Made by a program: the position numbers and the translations under genes. The notes beneath the pieces are model-generated. The model had not been told where the DNA came from, ran no database searches, and saw only the letters and a program-made list of their open reading frames with translations. Positions 23,060 through 31,600 of a stretch of 38,032 nt of DNA are shown one piece after another. Position 1 is the stretch's first letter; every line of letters starts with the position of its first letter. This DNA is from DATFLS01 sp964413425. GTDB taxonomy: Bacteria > Fidelibacterota > JAANXI01. The stretch is from contig CAYPST010000030.1 of NCBI GenBank assembly GCA_964413425.1, positions 1 to 38,032 on the forward strand. The letters run 5' to 3'.

Positions 23060-23365
23060 TCAGGAGGAATTCTCGGTTTTTCTCGACGCCTCCAGCGTCT
23101 CGAGATCCTTTCCAGTGGGCACCGAATTGGACATGGTGCAGACGATGACAAATCTGGTATCCTCGGCCACCCACCGATACGCATCTTCCAGGGCCTCGAA
23201 CACGGAAGCAGTGTCACCCGAGATGACGGTGCTCATGCTCCCCGGATGATATTGCAGTCCATGGGATTCGAAGATGTCCAGGAACCCGAAGATCTTCTCT
23301 GTGATGTCATAATCACCCAGTGGGTATACACTCACCTGAATTGAAATATCATCACCCTGGCTCAT
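23060..23365 (-). CDS. Thiamine-binding/MTH1187-YkoF-like protein
   Basis: A 101-residue ferredoxin-like protein of the UPF0045 (MTH1187, YqgV) family: VSVYPLG, IFESHGLQYHPGSMSTVISGDTASVFEALEDAY. Homologues bind thiamine or its pyrimidine part (HMP) as tetramers. GAGGAGG lies just before the ATG, and the gene begins 9 bases after the MauE-like stop, so it is the last gene of that operon. No THI-box is visible. Confidence 0.82.
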   Translation of the reverse strand: MSQGDDISIQVSVYPLGDYDITEKIFGFLDIFESHGLQYHPGSMSTVISGDTASVFEALEDAYRWVAEDTRFVIVCTMSNSVPTGKDLETLEASRKTENSS

Positions 23366-23374
23366 ACGTCCTCC

Positions 23375-23824
23375 TCATGCCTGCGTACGCCGCTCACCGG
23401 CATACCTGGTCCAGCTGATTAAGAAAGTGGTCATCAACAGCAAAACTAAATCCCCGAATACATGCCACCAGGTGACCCGGCCTCCGGCACTTCCGAAACA
23501 GCCGCAATCCGTACTGATTCCCCGGAGCAGGGTGATAAATAACAGGACAACGAACACACTCAACAGCCACTGCAGAATGCGGAGATTTGCCAGATACCAG
23601 ATACCCAGTATGACACCGATACCGGCCAGCAGCTCCACCCAGGGAAGCCAGAGGGCAATTACCTTTGCGAAAAATCCGCCCACCAGGTTGTACCCGATGA
23701 TATCCAGATAAAAGGCGTCCGGATTGAGAATCTTCGGTACGGCAGCATATATAAATATGCCGCCGATGATGATGCTCAGAAGCAGTTGAGATTTATCTCG
23801 TCCCGGGGTGTTCTCAGCGATCAC
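23375..23824 (-). CDS. MauE/DoxX-like membrane protein
   Basis: A 149-residue polytopic membrane protein, starting at GTG 23824 with AAGGAGG about 7 bases upstream and overlapping the rhodanese stop codon by 11 bases. The longer frame to 23962 would be inside the rhodanese gene. Four membrane helices; IIGGIFIYAAVPKILNP opens it, and DCGCFG (TDCGCFGSAGG near 107) is the paired-cysteine loop typical of MauE/vitamin-K-epoxide-like partners in thiol or methylamine-dehydrogenase maturation. Overlap with a periplasmic rhodanese suggests a sulfur- or disulfide-relay role. Confidence 0.82.
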   Translation of the reverse strand: MIAENTPGRDKSQLLLSIIIGGIFIYAAVPKILNPDAFYLDIIGYNLVGGFFAKVIALWLPWVELLAGIGVILGIWYLANLRILQWLLSVFVVLLFITLLRGISTDCGCFGSAGGRVTWWHVFGDLVLLLMTTFLISWTRYAGERRTQA

Positions 23825-24305
23825 GCGCTCCCTCCTTCCCGGTGACGGGATACCCCGCTTGCTGCCAGCCGTCGAAGCCTTCATACATAATATGTAATGA
23901 TTCAAAACCGGAGACCCGCAGGAATTCATAGAGCTCATGTGCCAGCGGACAATGATCGTCATTACAATACAACACGTACGTTTTAGCCGTGTCCAACTCG
24001 CTCGCGGCCTTCATTTTCTCTTGGAAGCCAGCTGCCGTCGGGATATTTATCGCTTCCGGAATATGACTGGCTGCATATCGCTGTTCGACTCTGGCATCAA
24101 TAAACGGAATATCCTGGCGGTAGAGTCTATATGCTTGCTCCAGGGTGATCTCCAGCGAGAATGTATTCGTCGCACTCTCAGCAGAGGGCTGGTTTTGCCA
24201 GGTCAGACCGCCGGGGAATAACACATTTCGGCCAACACCCAGTATGACTGATAGCCCCAGAATCACGAACATCCTGGTTAACATCTTTCTGGTCGTTATT
24301 CGCAC
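23814..24305 (-). CDS. Membrane-anchored periplasmic rhodanese-like protein
   Basis: A 163-residue protein starting at GTG 24305, with AAAGGA six bases upstream. An N-terminal hydrophobic segment (MFVILGLSVILGVGRNVLF) acts as signal or anchor. The rhodanese domain runs from about 48 with FIDARVEQRYAASHIPEAINIP. The catalytic Cys is in VLYCNDDHCPLAHEL (first Cys of the loop), followed by the final helix FEGFDGWQQAGYPV-type block (MYEGFDGWQQAGYPVTG). Rhodanese proteins transfer sulfane sulfur. It is translationally coupled to the MauE-like gene. Confidence 0.87.
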   Translation of the reverse strand: MRITTRKMLTRMFVILGLSVILGVGRNVLFPGGLTWQNQPSAESATNTFSLEITLEQAYRLYRQDIPFIDARVEQRYAASHIPEAINIPTAAGFQEKMKAASELDTAKTYVLYCNDDHCPLAHELYEFLRVSGFESLHIMYEGFDGWQQAGYPVTGKEGARDR

Positions 24306-24416
24306 TTGCTATCCTTTATCTCTATTGTGACATACATGCCTTTCCCGGATAATCGCCGCGAAAGGAACTTACAAATCTCTCTCCACGAATGCAGGTGAAA
24401 TCACTATCATTGGTGA

Positions 24417-24689
24417 CTAACCAAATAACGGCCGCCCGGCTTCATCGTATTCGACATGATCCACCTGTTCCGGCTTGATATATTTCTCAGCGTATTCTTT
24501 TACCAATCCGGAACGGACGAACAAGCGAAAAACCCGCCCGTCCAGTTCATTATTTTCCACCATAGAACCGAGGACCCGTATGGCTTCTGACAGTTTCTTC
24601 CCGGGCTTGTAGGGCCGATCTTCTGCTGTTAATGCTTCGAACACATCCGCGAACACCATGATGCGTGTTTGCAGAGGAATGGTTTCGCA
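24417..24689 (-). pseudogene. Truncated HD-GYP-type phosphohydrolase (C-terminal fragment)
   Basis: About 90 residues from ETIPLQTRIMVFADVFEALTAEDRPYK to the stop match the last third of HD/HD-GYP phosphodiesterases (IPLxARIxxxADVFEALTxxDRPYK, then KYIKPEQVD). The HD and GYP metal-binding parts are missing. Upstream in this frame the sequence turns non-family and runs into the ClC gene. The junction (24700-24775) contains an inverted repeat GATCCGGC ... GCCGGATC. This suggests a deletion joined the end of a cyclic-di-nucleotide phosphodiesterase to the ClC 3' end. It is probably not functional. Confidence 0.75.
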
Positions 24690-24777
24690 ACTCCTCAGAG
24701 AAAAGCTGTCAACGATCCGGCAGGGCTTCGCCCGGCTTCCGGGGTTCCCAACCCTCCTCGGCCGGATCCGGTGCAAG

Positions 24778-26883
24778 CTACAACCGTCCGAACCGCCCGA
24801 CGTGCAGGGTTTCACCAAAAACGAGCACGGTATCCGTCTCCTTCAAGCGATAATTCGCGTCGGGCATGATCTCCCGGACGCCCTCTGTACCGCTGTCCCC
24901 TCGCTGATGCACCAGGATGACCTGCACACCAAACCGGTCGCGCAGATGACTCCCCCGAATGGTTTTATTTACCAGGGATTTCGGGACATCACGCTCCAGG
25001 ATGGAAAACCCGGTCACGATTTCCACCGGCTGTGGTGAGAACTCATGGGTCCGGAGTTTGGTGGCCAACTCCGAAGCCATGTTTCGTCGAAAAATCTCCC
25101 GGTTGTAGGCTTCGATGACATCCTGCCGCCAGAGGGTCGCAGAGATGGCCAGGTGATCGCTGTCGCTGGCCACCGGGAGTTCGTCGATACCTTCCTGTGC
25201 AAACAGTTCCATGGCCCGGGCAAGAGTGTCACTCTCGCGCAGAGTGAATCCGAGGGGATGCGCAATATCTCCCGCAATCACCAGATGGCTGAGCACATCG
25301 GTCTCCTGGATGAGCCGCCGGAGATCATTCAGGGTGATATAGCCCAAGAGCTGGTCGCTTTTGTCCACCGTAAAAAACACCGAATGCTGACTATCCGCCA
25401 TCAAGTCCATGAGTTCCCGCAGGGTGGTGGTTTCCCGGACCCGCTCCATGGTACGCCGCATAGCCGAACGTACCGGCAGGTTCCGCAGAATATTGATATC
25501 TCTCCCGCCTGCAATATCCACCCCACGGCGGATTAACTTCAGAGTATATATCGACTCCTTCTTGAGCATCATCGCAAACACCGTGGCCACAATAGTAGTG
25601 AGCATTACCGGCAACATGATCTGATATTCGTTGGTCAGCTCGAAGATAATCAGAATAGCTGTCAGCGGAGCGTGGGTGGCGGCGCCAACTACTCCGGCCA
25701 TGCCTACCAGGGCATAGGCTCCGGGAGTCGCCGTAATATTCGGGAAGAGTTGATGCATCCAGGTGCCCAACACCCCGCCGGTCATTGCCCCGAGAAATAA
25801 CGAAGGCGCAAACACCCCACCGGAACCACCGGCCCCCAGGGTTAAACAGGTAGCGGCCAGCTTCCAGAAGATTAACACCAGCCCGAGCTGCCAGACAATT
25901 TCATTCTCCAGCATCAGACTGATGGAAGGATATCCGTTCCCTAATACTTGCGGGAAAAGCAAGCCCATTAACCCCACCAGCAAACCCCCGATCGCAGCCT
26001 TTGCATAGAACGGAATCTTGATTTGTTCGAGAAAATCTTCCGTATCGTACAGCGCCCGCACGAACAGTAAAGCGACGAGCCCGGTGATAATTCCCAGCAG
26101 GGCATAAGGGATTAACTCCCAGGCACTTACCAGTCGATAGACCGGCAGGTCGAAGGTATGGCTCACTCCCAGATACTTGTGTGAAATAACGGTGGCCATC
26201 ACACTGGACACCACAATCGGACTGAAGTGTGCCAGTCCGAAGTCCCCGATGATAATTTCCACGGCAAACAATGCCCCGGCGATGGGAGCATTAAAGGTAG
26301 CGGCGATACCGGAGGCTGCTCCGCATCCTACGAAGGTTTTCATACGGCGGCTGGACACCTGGGTAATCTGGCCGAAAAAAGAGCCGATGGAGGAACCGAT
26401 TTGCACCATCGGACCCTCACGCCCCACAGAACCACCAGTCCCGATATTTAACGCCGACGCCAGCGATTTCACAAGCACCACCCTGGGCCGGATAACACCG
26501 CCCCGAATTACCGCTGCCTCCATCACCTCCGGAACACCATGCCCCTTCGCCTCCGGGGCAAAATAGCGCACGATCGATGCAGTGCCTATTAACCCCAGTG
26601 CCGGGAAAAGCAAAATATAGTACCAGGGAACCTCGGCAATCACCTGGAGAGGATTCAGGTCACTCCCCCACAAAACCCCCTCAATGGTATTTAATAACCA
26701 GATAAAGCCGACCGACCCGTAGCCACCGAAAATACCGATAACCACACCCCCGAACAGCATAAAGAGCTGGTCGGAAAATTTGATTTTCCGGATAACAGAT
26801 TGAAGAATACTTTTGAAGAAAAGCTTCTGGCGAACTCTTCTGCGAAGACGAGATATTGTCGATCGATCCACTGCGCCAGCCAC
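24778..26883 (-). CDS. ClC-family chloride channel/antiporter with CBS pair and RCK-C domain
   Basis: A 701-residue protein starting at GTG 26883. ClC membrane domain about 30-450, with the anion-pathway motifs GHGVP (114-118, usually GSGIP), GREGPMVQ (154-161, gating Glu156) and GSGGVFAPSLFLG near 368. A CBS pair follows at about 465-590 (VRSAMRRTMERVRE..., IAGDIAHPLGFTLRE...). The C-terminus is an RCK/TrkA-C-like domain (VEIVTGFSILERDVPKSLVNKTIRG ... ETDTVLVFGE), as in many environmental ClC proteins. It moves chloride or other anions, gated by nucleotides or ligands through the cytosolic domains. The 3' end abuts the HD-GYP fragment. Confidence 0.9.
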   Translation of the reverse strand: MAGAVDRSTISRLRRRVRQKLFFKSILQSVIRKIKFSDQLFMLFGGVVIGIFGGYGSVGFIWLLNTIEGVLWGSDLNPLQVIAEVPWYYILLFPALGLIGTASIVRYFAPEAKGHGVPEVMEAAVIRGGVIRPRVVLVKSLASALNIGTGGSVGREGPMVQIGSSIGSFFGQITQVSSRRMKTFVGCGAASGIAATFNAPIAGALFAVEIIIGDFGLAHFSPIVVSSVMATVISHKYLGVSHTFDLPVYRLVSAWELIPYALLGIITGLVALLFVRALYDTEDFLEQIKIPFYAKAAIGGLLVGLMGLLFPQVLGNGYPSISLMLENEIVWQLGLVLIFWKLAATCLTLGAGGSGGVFAPSLFLGAMTGGVLGTWMHQLFPNITATPGAYALVGMAGVVGAATHAPLTAILIIFELTNEYQIMLPVMLTTIVATVFAMMLKKESIYTLKLIRRGVDIAGGRDINILRNLPVRSAMRRTMERVRETTTLRELMDLMADSQHSVFFTVDKSDQLLGYITLNDLRRLIQETDVLSHLVIAGDIAHPLGFTLRESDTLARAMELFAQEGIDELPVASDSDHLAISATLWRQDVIEAYNREIFRRNMASELATKLRTHEFSPQPVEIVTGFSILERDVPKSLVNKTIRGSHLRDRFGVQVILVHQRGDSGTEGVREIMPDANYRLKETDTVLVFGETLHVGRFGRL

Positions 26884-26961
26884 CTGACTTTTGCCCCTTC
26901 GCTAAATTTAAAAAAGACGGCGATCGGAAGAAAGCCAATTTACTCTGGTGTCACCTGCAGG

Positions 26962-27849
26962 TCAGAGAAGTTCTCCCCGTGCCACCGGGATCACTTTGCC
27001 ACCGACCTTAATGACGATATCGCCGTTCTGCTGTTCAGCCTTCAGCAACAACAGCGACGGCCGGCGGATTTCATACCCCTGCTCCACCCGAATGTTGATT
27101 TCCGGAGAACCGAAGTAGCGGTGCAGAGCCAGGTACCCGGCCAGGCAGCCGTTGGCACTGCCGGTAGCCGGATCCTCGGGCACGCCGTAGTGTTCTGCAA
27201 ACACCCGGACATGGAGATCGTTTTCCTGCTGCTCAACCTCAGGAGCGAAGAGCAATATCGCCTTTGTTTCAACATCAGAGAGGAAACCAGGATAATAACT
27301 GTGATTGATACCGGCCAGTTTCACCGCATCCAGGGACGTCAGCGGCGTAATAATAAACGGTAACCCTGTCGAGACCACCTGAACCGGATATCGCCTGTCA
27401 ATTTCTGACTCCGGAATATCCAGGATCTGCGCCATTCGCTCAGGCGCAATACGTTCACCGAATATCGGGGGCTGCTGCCGCATCCATAAGTGCTGTGTCT
27501 CCGGATTCCAGGTCACCGGAATCTGACCAATCCGGAGATTGAGGTGAATCTCTGGCCCAGGTTCAGGTGCCACAAAATGATTAATCACATACGCCGTGCC
27601 GAGAGTGGGATGACCGGCAAACGGCACCTCCTCGGTCGGCGTAAAAATCCGTACGTCATACCCACCATCCCGCTGATCCGGAGACACTACAAAAGTGGTT
27701 TCCGAGAAATGCATCTCCAGTGCCAGCGCCCGCATCTCTTCATCACTCAAACCACTGGCATCCGGAAATACCGCCAGCTGGTTCCCGGAATACTTCCGTT
27801 CAGCAAACACATCGACAATAAAAAAATCGCGGCCTTGTTCTGTCGGCAT
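26962..27849 (-). CDS. PhzF-family isomerase/epimerase-like protein
   Basis: A 295-residue protein from ATG 27849, preceded by AGAAGGA at 8 bases; the longer frame to 27963 lacks a ribosome site. PhzF fold with two halves: FIVDVFAERKYSGNQLAVF, MHFSETTFV (catalytic Glu50), FAGHPTLGTAYVI, and DPATGSANGCLAGYL. The family isomerises small acids (phenazine synthesis, YddE-type unknowns). No phenazine genes are nearby, so it belongs to the uncharacterised YddE-like group. The 617-base gap upstream contains a 22-bp repeat array. Confidence 0.88.
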   Translation of the reverse strand: MPTEQGRDFFIVDVFAERKYSGNQLAVFPDASGLSDEEMRALALEMHFSETTFVVSPDQRDGGYDVRIFTPTEEVPFAGHPTLGTAYVINHFVAPEPGPEIHLNLRIGQIPVTWNPETQHLWMRQQPPIFGERIAPERMAQILDIPESEIDRRYPVQVVSTGLPFIITPLTSLDAVKLAGINHSYYPGFLSDVETKAILLFAPEVEQQENDLHVRVFAEHYGVPEDPATGSANGCLAGYLALHRYFGSPEINIRVEQGYEIRRPSLLLLKAEQQNGDIVIKVGGKVIPVARGELL

Positions 27850-28012
27850 AACTCTGTTCCTTCTAATGAATTTCCCGGATACCGGAATATAGCCGATTAT
27901 ACAAGAATCACCAACAGATTCATCATATCGGGCTTCTGCAGACCATTCTTCCGGACGGATCACCGGCCATCTTCGAAGAACTCACCCAACATATCATGAC
28001 ACATCACCGGTC

Positions 28013-28276
28013 TCAATCAGACGTGTTTGCAGAGAAGTCCGTATCTGTTATCGGATAAGTACAGACTTGTCTGCAATCAAGTCCGTACCTGTCTGGTATC
28101 GCCTGCGCACTGGATCTCAATCGACTGCGCATCGGATCGTAATCGCCTGCGCACTGGATCTCAATCGACTGCGCAATCAATGTGTATGAAGTCCGGACGT
28201 CTCCAGTGAGAAGTGCAGACTTGTTTACTGGGAACTATAGACTTCTTTGCCAGAGGATAACTACCTGTCCGTAACG
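28013..28276. repeat. Array of ~12 diverged units in exact 22-bp register
   Basis: Units start at 28013 and every 22 bases to 28255. In the ten units 28035-28254, position 4 is always T and position 9 always A; position 6 is C in nine of ten. Units at 28101 and 28145 are identical, and with the units between them give a perfect 34-bp repeat at 28098-28131 and 28142-28175. Other units share AAGTCCGTAnCTGT or CAGACTTGTcTG cores. The register breaks down after about 28300. It lies in the gap between divergent phzF-like and chbG-like genes; 27850-28012 otherwise shows nothing. Confidence 0.75.
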
Positions 28277-28466
28277 GAGGCAAGAGAGTTCCAACACCGA
28301 ACCAGGAAGTTCTCCCGCATCTCAACCCACACCAACAAGTTGCACCACAATGTTTCGACCGGACTTCCGGACGTATTTCCCTCCCGACAAAAAACCGTAC
28401 TAAAAGCAGTTTTGAGTCCCTCGATGCAGGTTGTATCTTAGACCTCATGACCAGAAAGGAGATTTC

Positions 28467-29426
28467 ATGCGGTTTTTCTCTTTTACTCTCATTCTCTGCT
28501 TCGTGCTCATGCTGAGCTCGGCTCCGGCACAAAATACAGCTGAGCTGCTGGGATACGATTCCGAGGCCCGTCTGCTGATTATTAATGCGGACGATTTCGG
28601 TATGTGCCATGCGGAGAATCGGGCCACCATGGATTTATTATCCTCCGGTGGTATTACCAGTGCCACCATTATGACGCCCTGTCCCTGGTTCCGGGAGGTG
28701 GCGGACTTTTACCAGAATCATCCGGATGTGGATGTGGGCGTGCACCTGACCCTCAACGCCGAATGGAAACACTATAAGTGGGGCAGCGTCGCCTCCGCTG
28801 ATCAGGTCCCTTCCCTGCTGACACCCGCCGGATACTTCTATGCGGATGTCCCCCCGGTGGAACAGCATGCCGTGAAGGACGAGGTGCGGACCGAATTTAT
28901 CGCCCAGATTGAAAAAGCCCTCGCCGCCGGTATCCGGCCCACCCATATCGATAATCACATGGGGTCGGCCTACGGGCTGATGACCGGAAATGATTTTCTG
29001 GACGTGGTATTCGAACTGAGTGCCGAGTACGGATTGCCGTTCCGGCTGCCCCGGGAGGTCTCCGGGCAGCGAGGTCTCAGCCAGGAGCGAATCCGGAAAT
29101 TCAAGCGCCTGACACAGGATCTGGTCAGCCAGGGATTCGTGTTACCAGATTATCTGCTTACCGTTGACCATGCCGATACGCAGGAAGGAACTCTCGAACG
29201 GTATAAGGAACTCTTCCGGAATTTGAAACCAGGCGTCACGGAAGTGTATATCCATGCAGCGCTGCCCACCGAAGAAATGAAAGCCATCTCCGGTGCCTGG
29301 GAACGGCGGAAATTCGATTATAATATCTTCTCCACTCCCCGGACCCGCGCCTATCTGGATTCGCTGGGAATCCGGCTCATCGGCTGGAAAGCACTGCAGG
29401 ACCTTCAACGACAACAGATGAAATAA
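28467..29426 (+). CDS. Exported ChbG/HpnK (YdjC)-family carbohydrate deacetylase
   Basis: A 319-residue protein from ATG 28467, with AGAAAGGAG upstream. A signal peptide (RFFSFTLILCFVLMLSSAPA) is followed by the YdjC fold. LLIINADDFGMCHAENRA holds the Asp pair for metal, DVGVHLTLNAEW a His, and PTHIDNHMGS the HxxxH-type metal site. The family deacetylates chito-oligosaccharides or hopanoid glycans. Cytosolic ChbG is the norm; the signal peptide places this one in the periplasm. A frame from 28431 is rejected for lack of a ribosome site. Confidence 0.87.
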   Translation: MRFFSFTLILCFVLMLSSAPAQNTAELLGYDSEARLLIINADDFGMCHAENRATMDLLSSGGITSATIMTPCPWFREVADFYQNHPDVDVGVHLTLNAEWKHYKWGSVASADQVPSLLTPAGYFYADVPPVEQHAVKDEVRTEFIAQIEKALAAGIRPTHIDNHMGSAYGLMTGNDFLDVVFELSAEYGLPFRLPREVSGQRGLSQERIRKFKRLTQDLVSQGFVLPDYLLTVDHADTQEGTLERYKELFRNLKPGVTEVYIHAALPTEEMKAISGAWERRKFDYNIFSTPRTRAYLDSLGIRLIGWKALQDLQRQQMK

Positions 29427-29443
29427 CCGGGGTTCCACACGGG

Positions 29444-30229
29444 CTACTCCGGCTGGCACTCGGGACAAAAATAGGTGGAGCGGGAGGCGACTTTTATCTT
29501 CTTGATGTCTCCACCGCATCTGGGACAGCGGCCTTCCGGATCCCGGTGCCTGATCAGATACTCTTCCGGGAATTCTGCGACATCTACCTGACAGTCGATA
29601 GAAGTATTCAAGACCTCCAACATTTTCTCGTAGAGCAAATGATATTGGTCCTTGCTCAGATCAGTCACCTGATGTTTGGGATGAATCCCGGCCTGGAAGA
29701 GTACTTCATCGGAATAGATGTTCCCCAGCCCCGCCATCAGCGACTGGTCCATGAAGGCGCTCTTCATCATCCCTCGCTTGGACGACAAGAGATCTGCAAA
29801 TTGCTCGTAGCTGAGTCTCAATGCGTCCGGTCCCAGCGATTGCTCTTTTAGGTACTGGTCAATGGCGGAGACCACATTGACCTTGCCGAGCATCCGCATA
29901 TTCACGTAGGCCAGATGCCACCCGTTCGCAAACCTGAACAACACTCTGGTATGCTTCGGCTCCTGGTCAGTGTGCTCGAAATATTTTAATTCTCCGGTCA
30001 TGCCGAAGTGCAGGAGCAGAAAGTTTCCGTCGTCCAGATGCGCGAAAAAATTCTTTCCATGGCGTGAGGAGGCAGCGAACTCTCGTCCGATCACAGCCTC
30101 CTGTAATTGGTCGGGAGTGATATCCTCCAGAATGCGTCCCTCCATGACATCCACAGCAGCAACTCTCTGATGGAGAGACGTGGCATCGAAATACCGTCGA
30201 AATACCTCAACATCCGGCAGCTCCGGCAT
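29444..30229 (-). CDS. mutM: Formamidopyrimidine-DNA glycosylase (Fpg/MutM-like)
   Basis: A 261-residue base-excision repair enzyme for 8-oxoguanine and related lesions. PELPDVE at the N-terminus supplies the catalytic Pro2 and Glu3, so ATG 30229 is certain. SSRHGKNFFAHL carries the conserved lysine, LLLHFGMTGEL is the family strand, and MDQSLMAGLGNIYSDEVLFQAGIHP is the helix-two-turns-helix. A C-terminal zinc finger CPRCGG...STYFCPECQ follows. It is convergent with the chbG-like gene, 17 bases apart, and probably has its own promoter in the 216-base gap upstream. Confidence 0.92.
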   Translation of the reverse strand: MPELPDVEVFRRYFDATSLHQRVAAVDVMEGRILEDITPDQLQEAVIGREFAASSRHGKNFFAHLDDGNFLLLHFGMTGELKYFEHTDQEPKHTRVLFRFANGWHLAYVNMRMLGKVNVVSAIDQYLKEQSLGPDALRLSYEQFADLLSSKRGMMKSAFMDQSLMAGLGNIYSDEVLFQAGIHPKHQVTDLSKDQYHLLYEKMLEVLNTSIDCQVDVAEFPEEYLIRHRDPEGRCPRCGGDIKKIKVASRSTYFCPECQPE

Positions 30230-30445
30230 GCTTTTTCATATCTCCTTTTGATTTGGATAGGATAACGAGTGTATTTATTTCTCGCCTCATTACCCTTCGC
30301 TGTGTTACATAATCAAGGAAGTTGACATAACAAATGCAACTTGAATTGTGTGGACAGGATGGTCAGGAAACACTTCGATGACTCCCATCTGAATGTAAGG
30401 AGGTTTCGTCTTATTCACACCAGGATCAATGGAAAATAGCACTCG

Positions 30446-30931
30446 CTACTCTGACCCCAATATCCGCAGCAGTTTCTTTCGCAACCGATTCACATGATCG
30501 CCCCGCCAGAAAACCTGGTCGCAGGCAGAACAGTAGTAGAAGTTCTCTCTGTATTTAAAGACCCGCGCGGGCACTTCTCCCCGAACCATTGATTTTTCAA
30601 TTTCTTTAATCGGGGTATTACATTCCAGGCACCGGGTGAGAAACCGCGATTCGTCAAAATGAATGGGGTAGTGCTGCATCAGCTGTTTGAGTTGATTTTC
30701 CGTGAGCTGCGGTGTGAGGTAAAAGCCGTATTCATCGGGAGTGTTCTCGAAGAGGTCCCGGTCGCGGGTTAAGAGTACTCGGTCCTCGTCCCGGGCAATC
30801 CGGAGTAATTCCTGATCATCGGCCGATTCGTCAAAACAGGTGTCGTAGCCCAGCGCACGCAGGTATTTGGCTAATTTTTTCAACATGGTATCGGCAAGGA
30901 AGGAAACCGTCGCCCCGGGATATTCCGGCAT
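30446..30931 (-). CDS. Mut7-C PIN-like RNase domain and zinc-ribbon protein
   Basis: A 161-residue protein. A PIN-like Mut7-C domain is seen (FLADTMLKKLAKYLRALGYDT, residues 11-31; LLTRDRDLF, residues 53-61, with conserved acids). A zinc ribbon follows, with cysteines CLECNTPI (about 102-105) and YCSACDQVFWRGDH (about 134-137). The family is predicted to cleave RNA, possibly in RNA turnover; activity is not well established. It starts five bases after the GNAT-like gene stop, so is translationally linked with it and last in the eight-gene run. Confidence 0.87.
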   Translation of the reverse strand: MPEYPGATVSFLADTMLKKLAKYLRALGYDTCFDESADDQELLRIARDEDRVLLTRDRDLFENTPDEYGFYLTPQLTENQLKQLMQHYPIHFDESRFLTRCLECNTPIKEIEKSMVRGEVPARVFKYRENFYYCSACDQVFWRGDHVNRLRKKLLRILGSE

Positions 30932-30936
30932 GGGCT

Positions 30937-31524
30937 TTATATCCGGCCGTTTTGTGAATTCTGCAGCGGCCGGCGATAGTATTCGAAGGTTTCCCCGGTC
31001 CCGTGCCAGTTGTCAAATCTGTGCAAAATGTCAACGTCGCCGGAAAAGTTCTCCGCCACTCCCTGCACCACATGTCCGGAGACATATTCTACCCCGCGCT
31101 TACGCATCCAGGTGGAATAAATCTTCTTGAGGACTTTCGCATAACCGGTTTTATGGAACCGTTTTTTAAAGGCAAACGCGTAAGTATAGATGGTATTGTT
31201 TTCCCCGAGATTATCATCATAGCTCGACCAGAGATCATCGGCAAATCGTTCCAGGGGCACCCCGATAATATACCCGATAATCTCTCCCCGCAACAAGGCG
31301 ACGAACGGATAGGTAAAGGGAAAGTTAAAATATTTTTCGAGGGTGAACGGATTCAGCTTGGCAGAGGGCCCGAATTTTTCCGCCAGACTCTCCGAAACGT
31401 CAATTAAATCAACAATGATGTCTGTGCCGAGGTTCTTTAACAGCCCTATTTTTAATTCCCCGCTCTCTCCAATCACCCGGACAGTGGATTTTGTCTTTTG
31501 TTGATGTGTAATCCCGGTAACCAT
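30937..31524 (-). CDS. GNAT-fold acetyltransferase-like protein
   Basis: About 195 residues from ATG 31524 (an upstream in-frame start at 31569 is possible; neither has a strong ribosome site). The central beta-strand FVALLRGEIIGYIIGVPLERF, the helix YAFAFKKRFHKTGYAKVLKKIYSTWMRKRG (residues 127-156 of the longer form; the acetyl-CoA-binding region, with RFHKTGYA as a degenerate Q/RxxGxG/A) and YVSGHVVQGVAENF support a GNAT fold. The substrate is unknown. It sits between a macro-domain and a Mut7-C gene. Confidence 0.7.
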   Translation of the reverse strand: MVTGITHQQKTKSTVRVIGESGELKIGLLKNLGTDIIVDLIDVSESLAEKFGPSAKLNPFTLEKYFNFPFTYPFVALLRGEIIGYIIGVPLERFADDLWSSYDDNLGENNTIYTYAFAFKKRFHKTGYAKVLKKIYSTWMRKRGVEYVSGHVVQGVAENFSGDVDILHRFDNWHGTGETFEYYRRPLQNSQNGRI

Positions 31525-31600
31525 TTTCTTGGATCTGTTTACGGTCGAATGCCCATAAGATGATTGCATTCAAGGGAGAATGCAAGGGCAGAATCGATCG

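Noticed and set aside
26177..26566. 129-codon plus-strand frame inside the ClC gene
   Set aside because: Antisense shadow of a clear ClC coding sequence.
28027..28209. 60-codon plus-strand frame across the 22-bp array
   Set aside because: It is a by-product of the tandem repeat, with no ribosome site or family similarity.
28013..28276. CRISPR array
   Set aside because: No identical 24-37 bp repeats with unique spacers and no cas genes; units are contiguous 22-mers that vary along their length.
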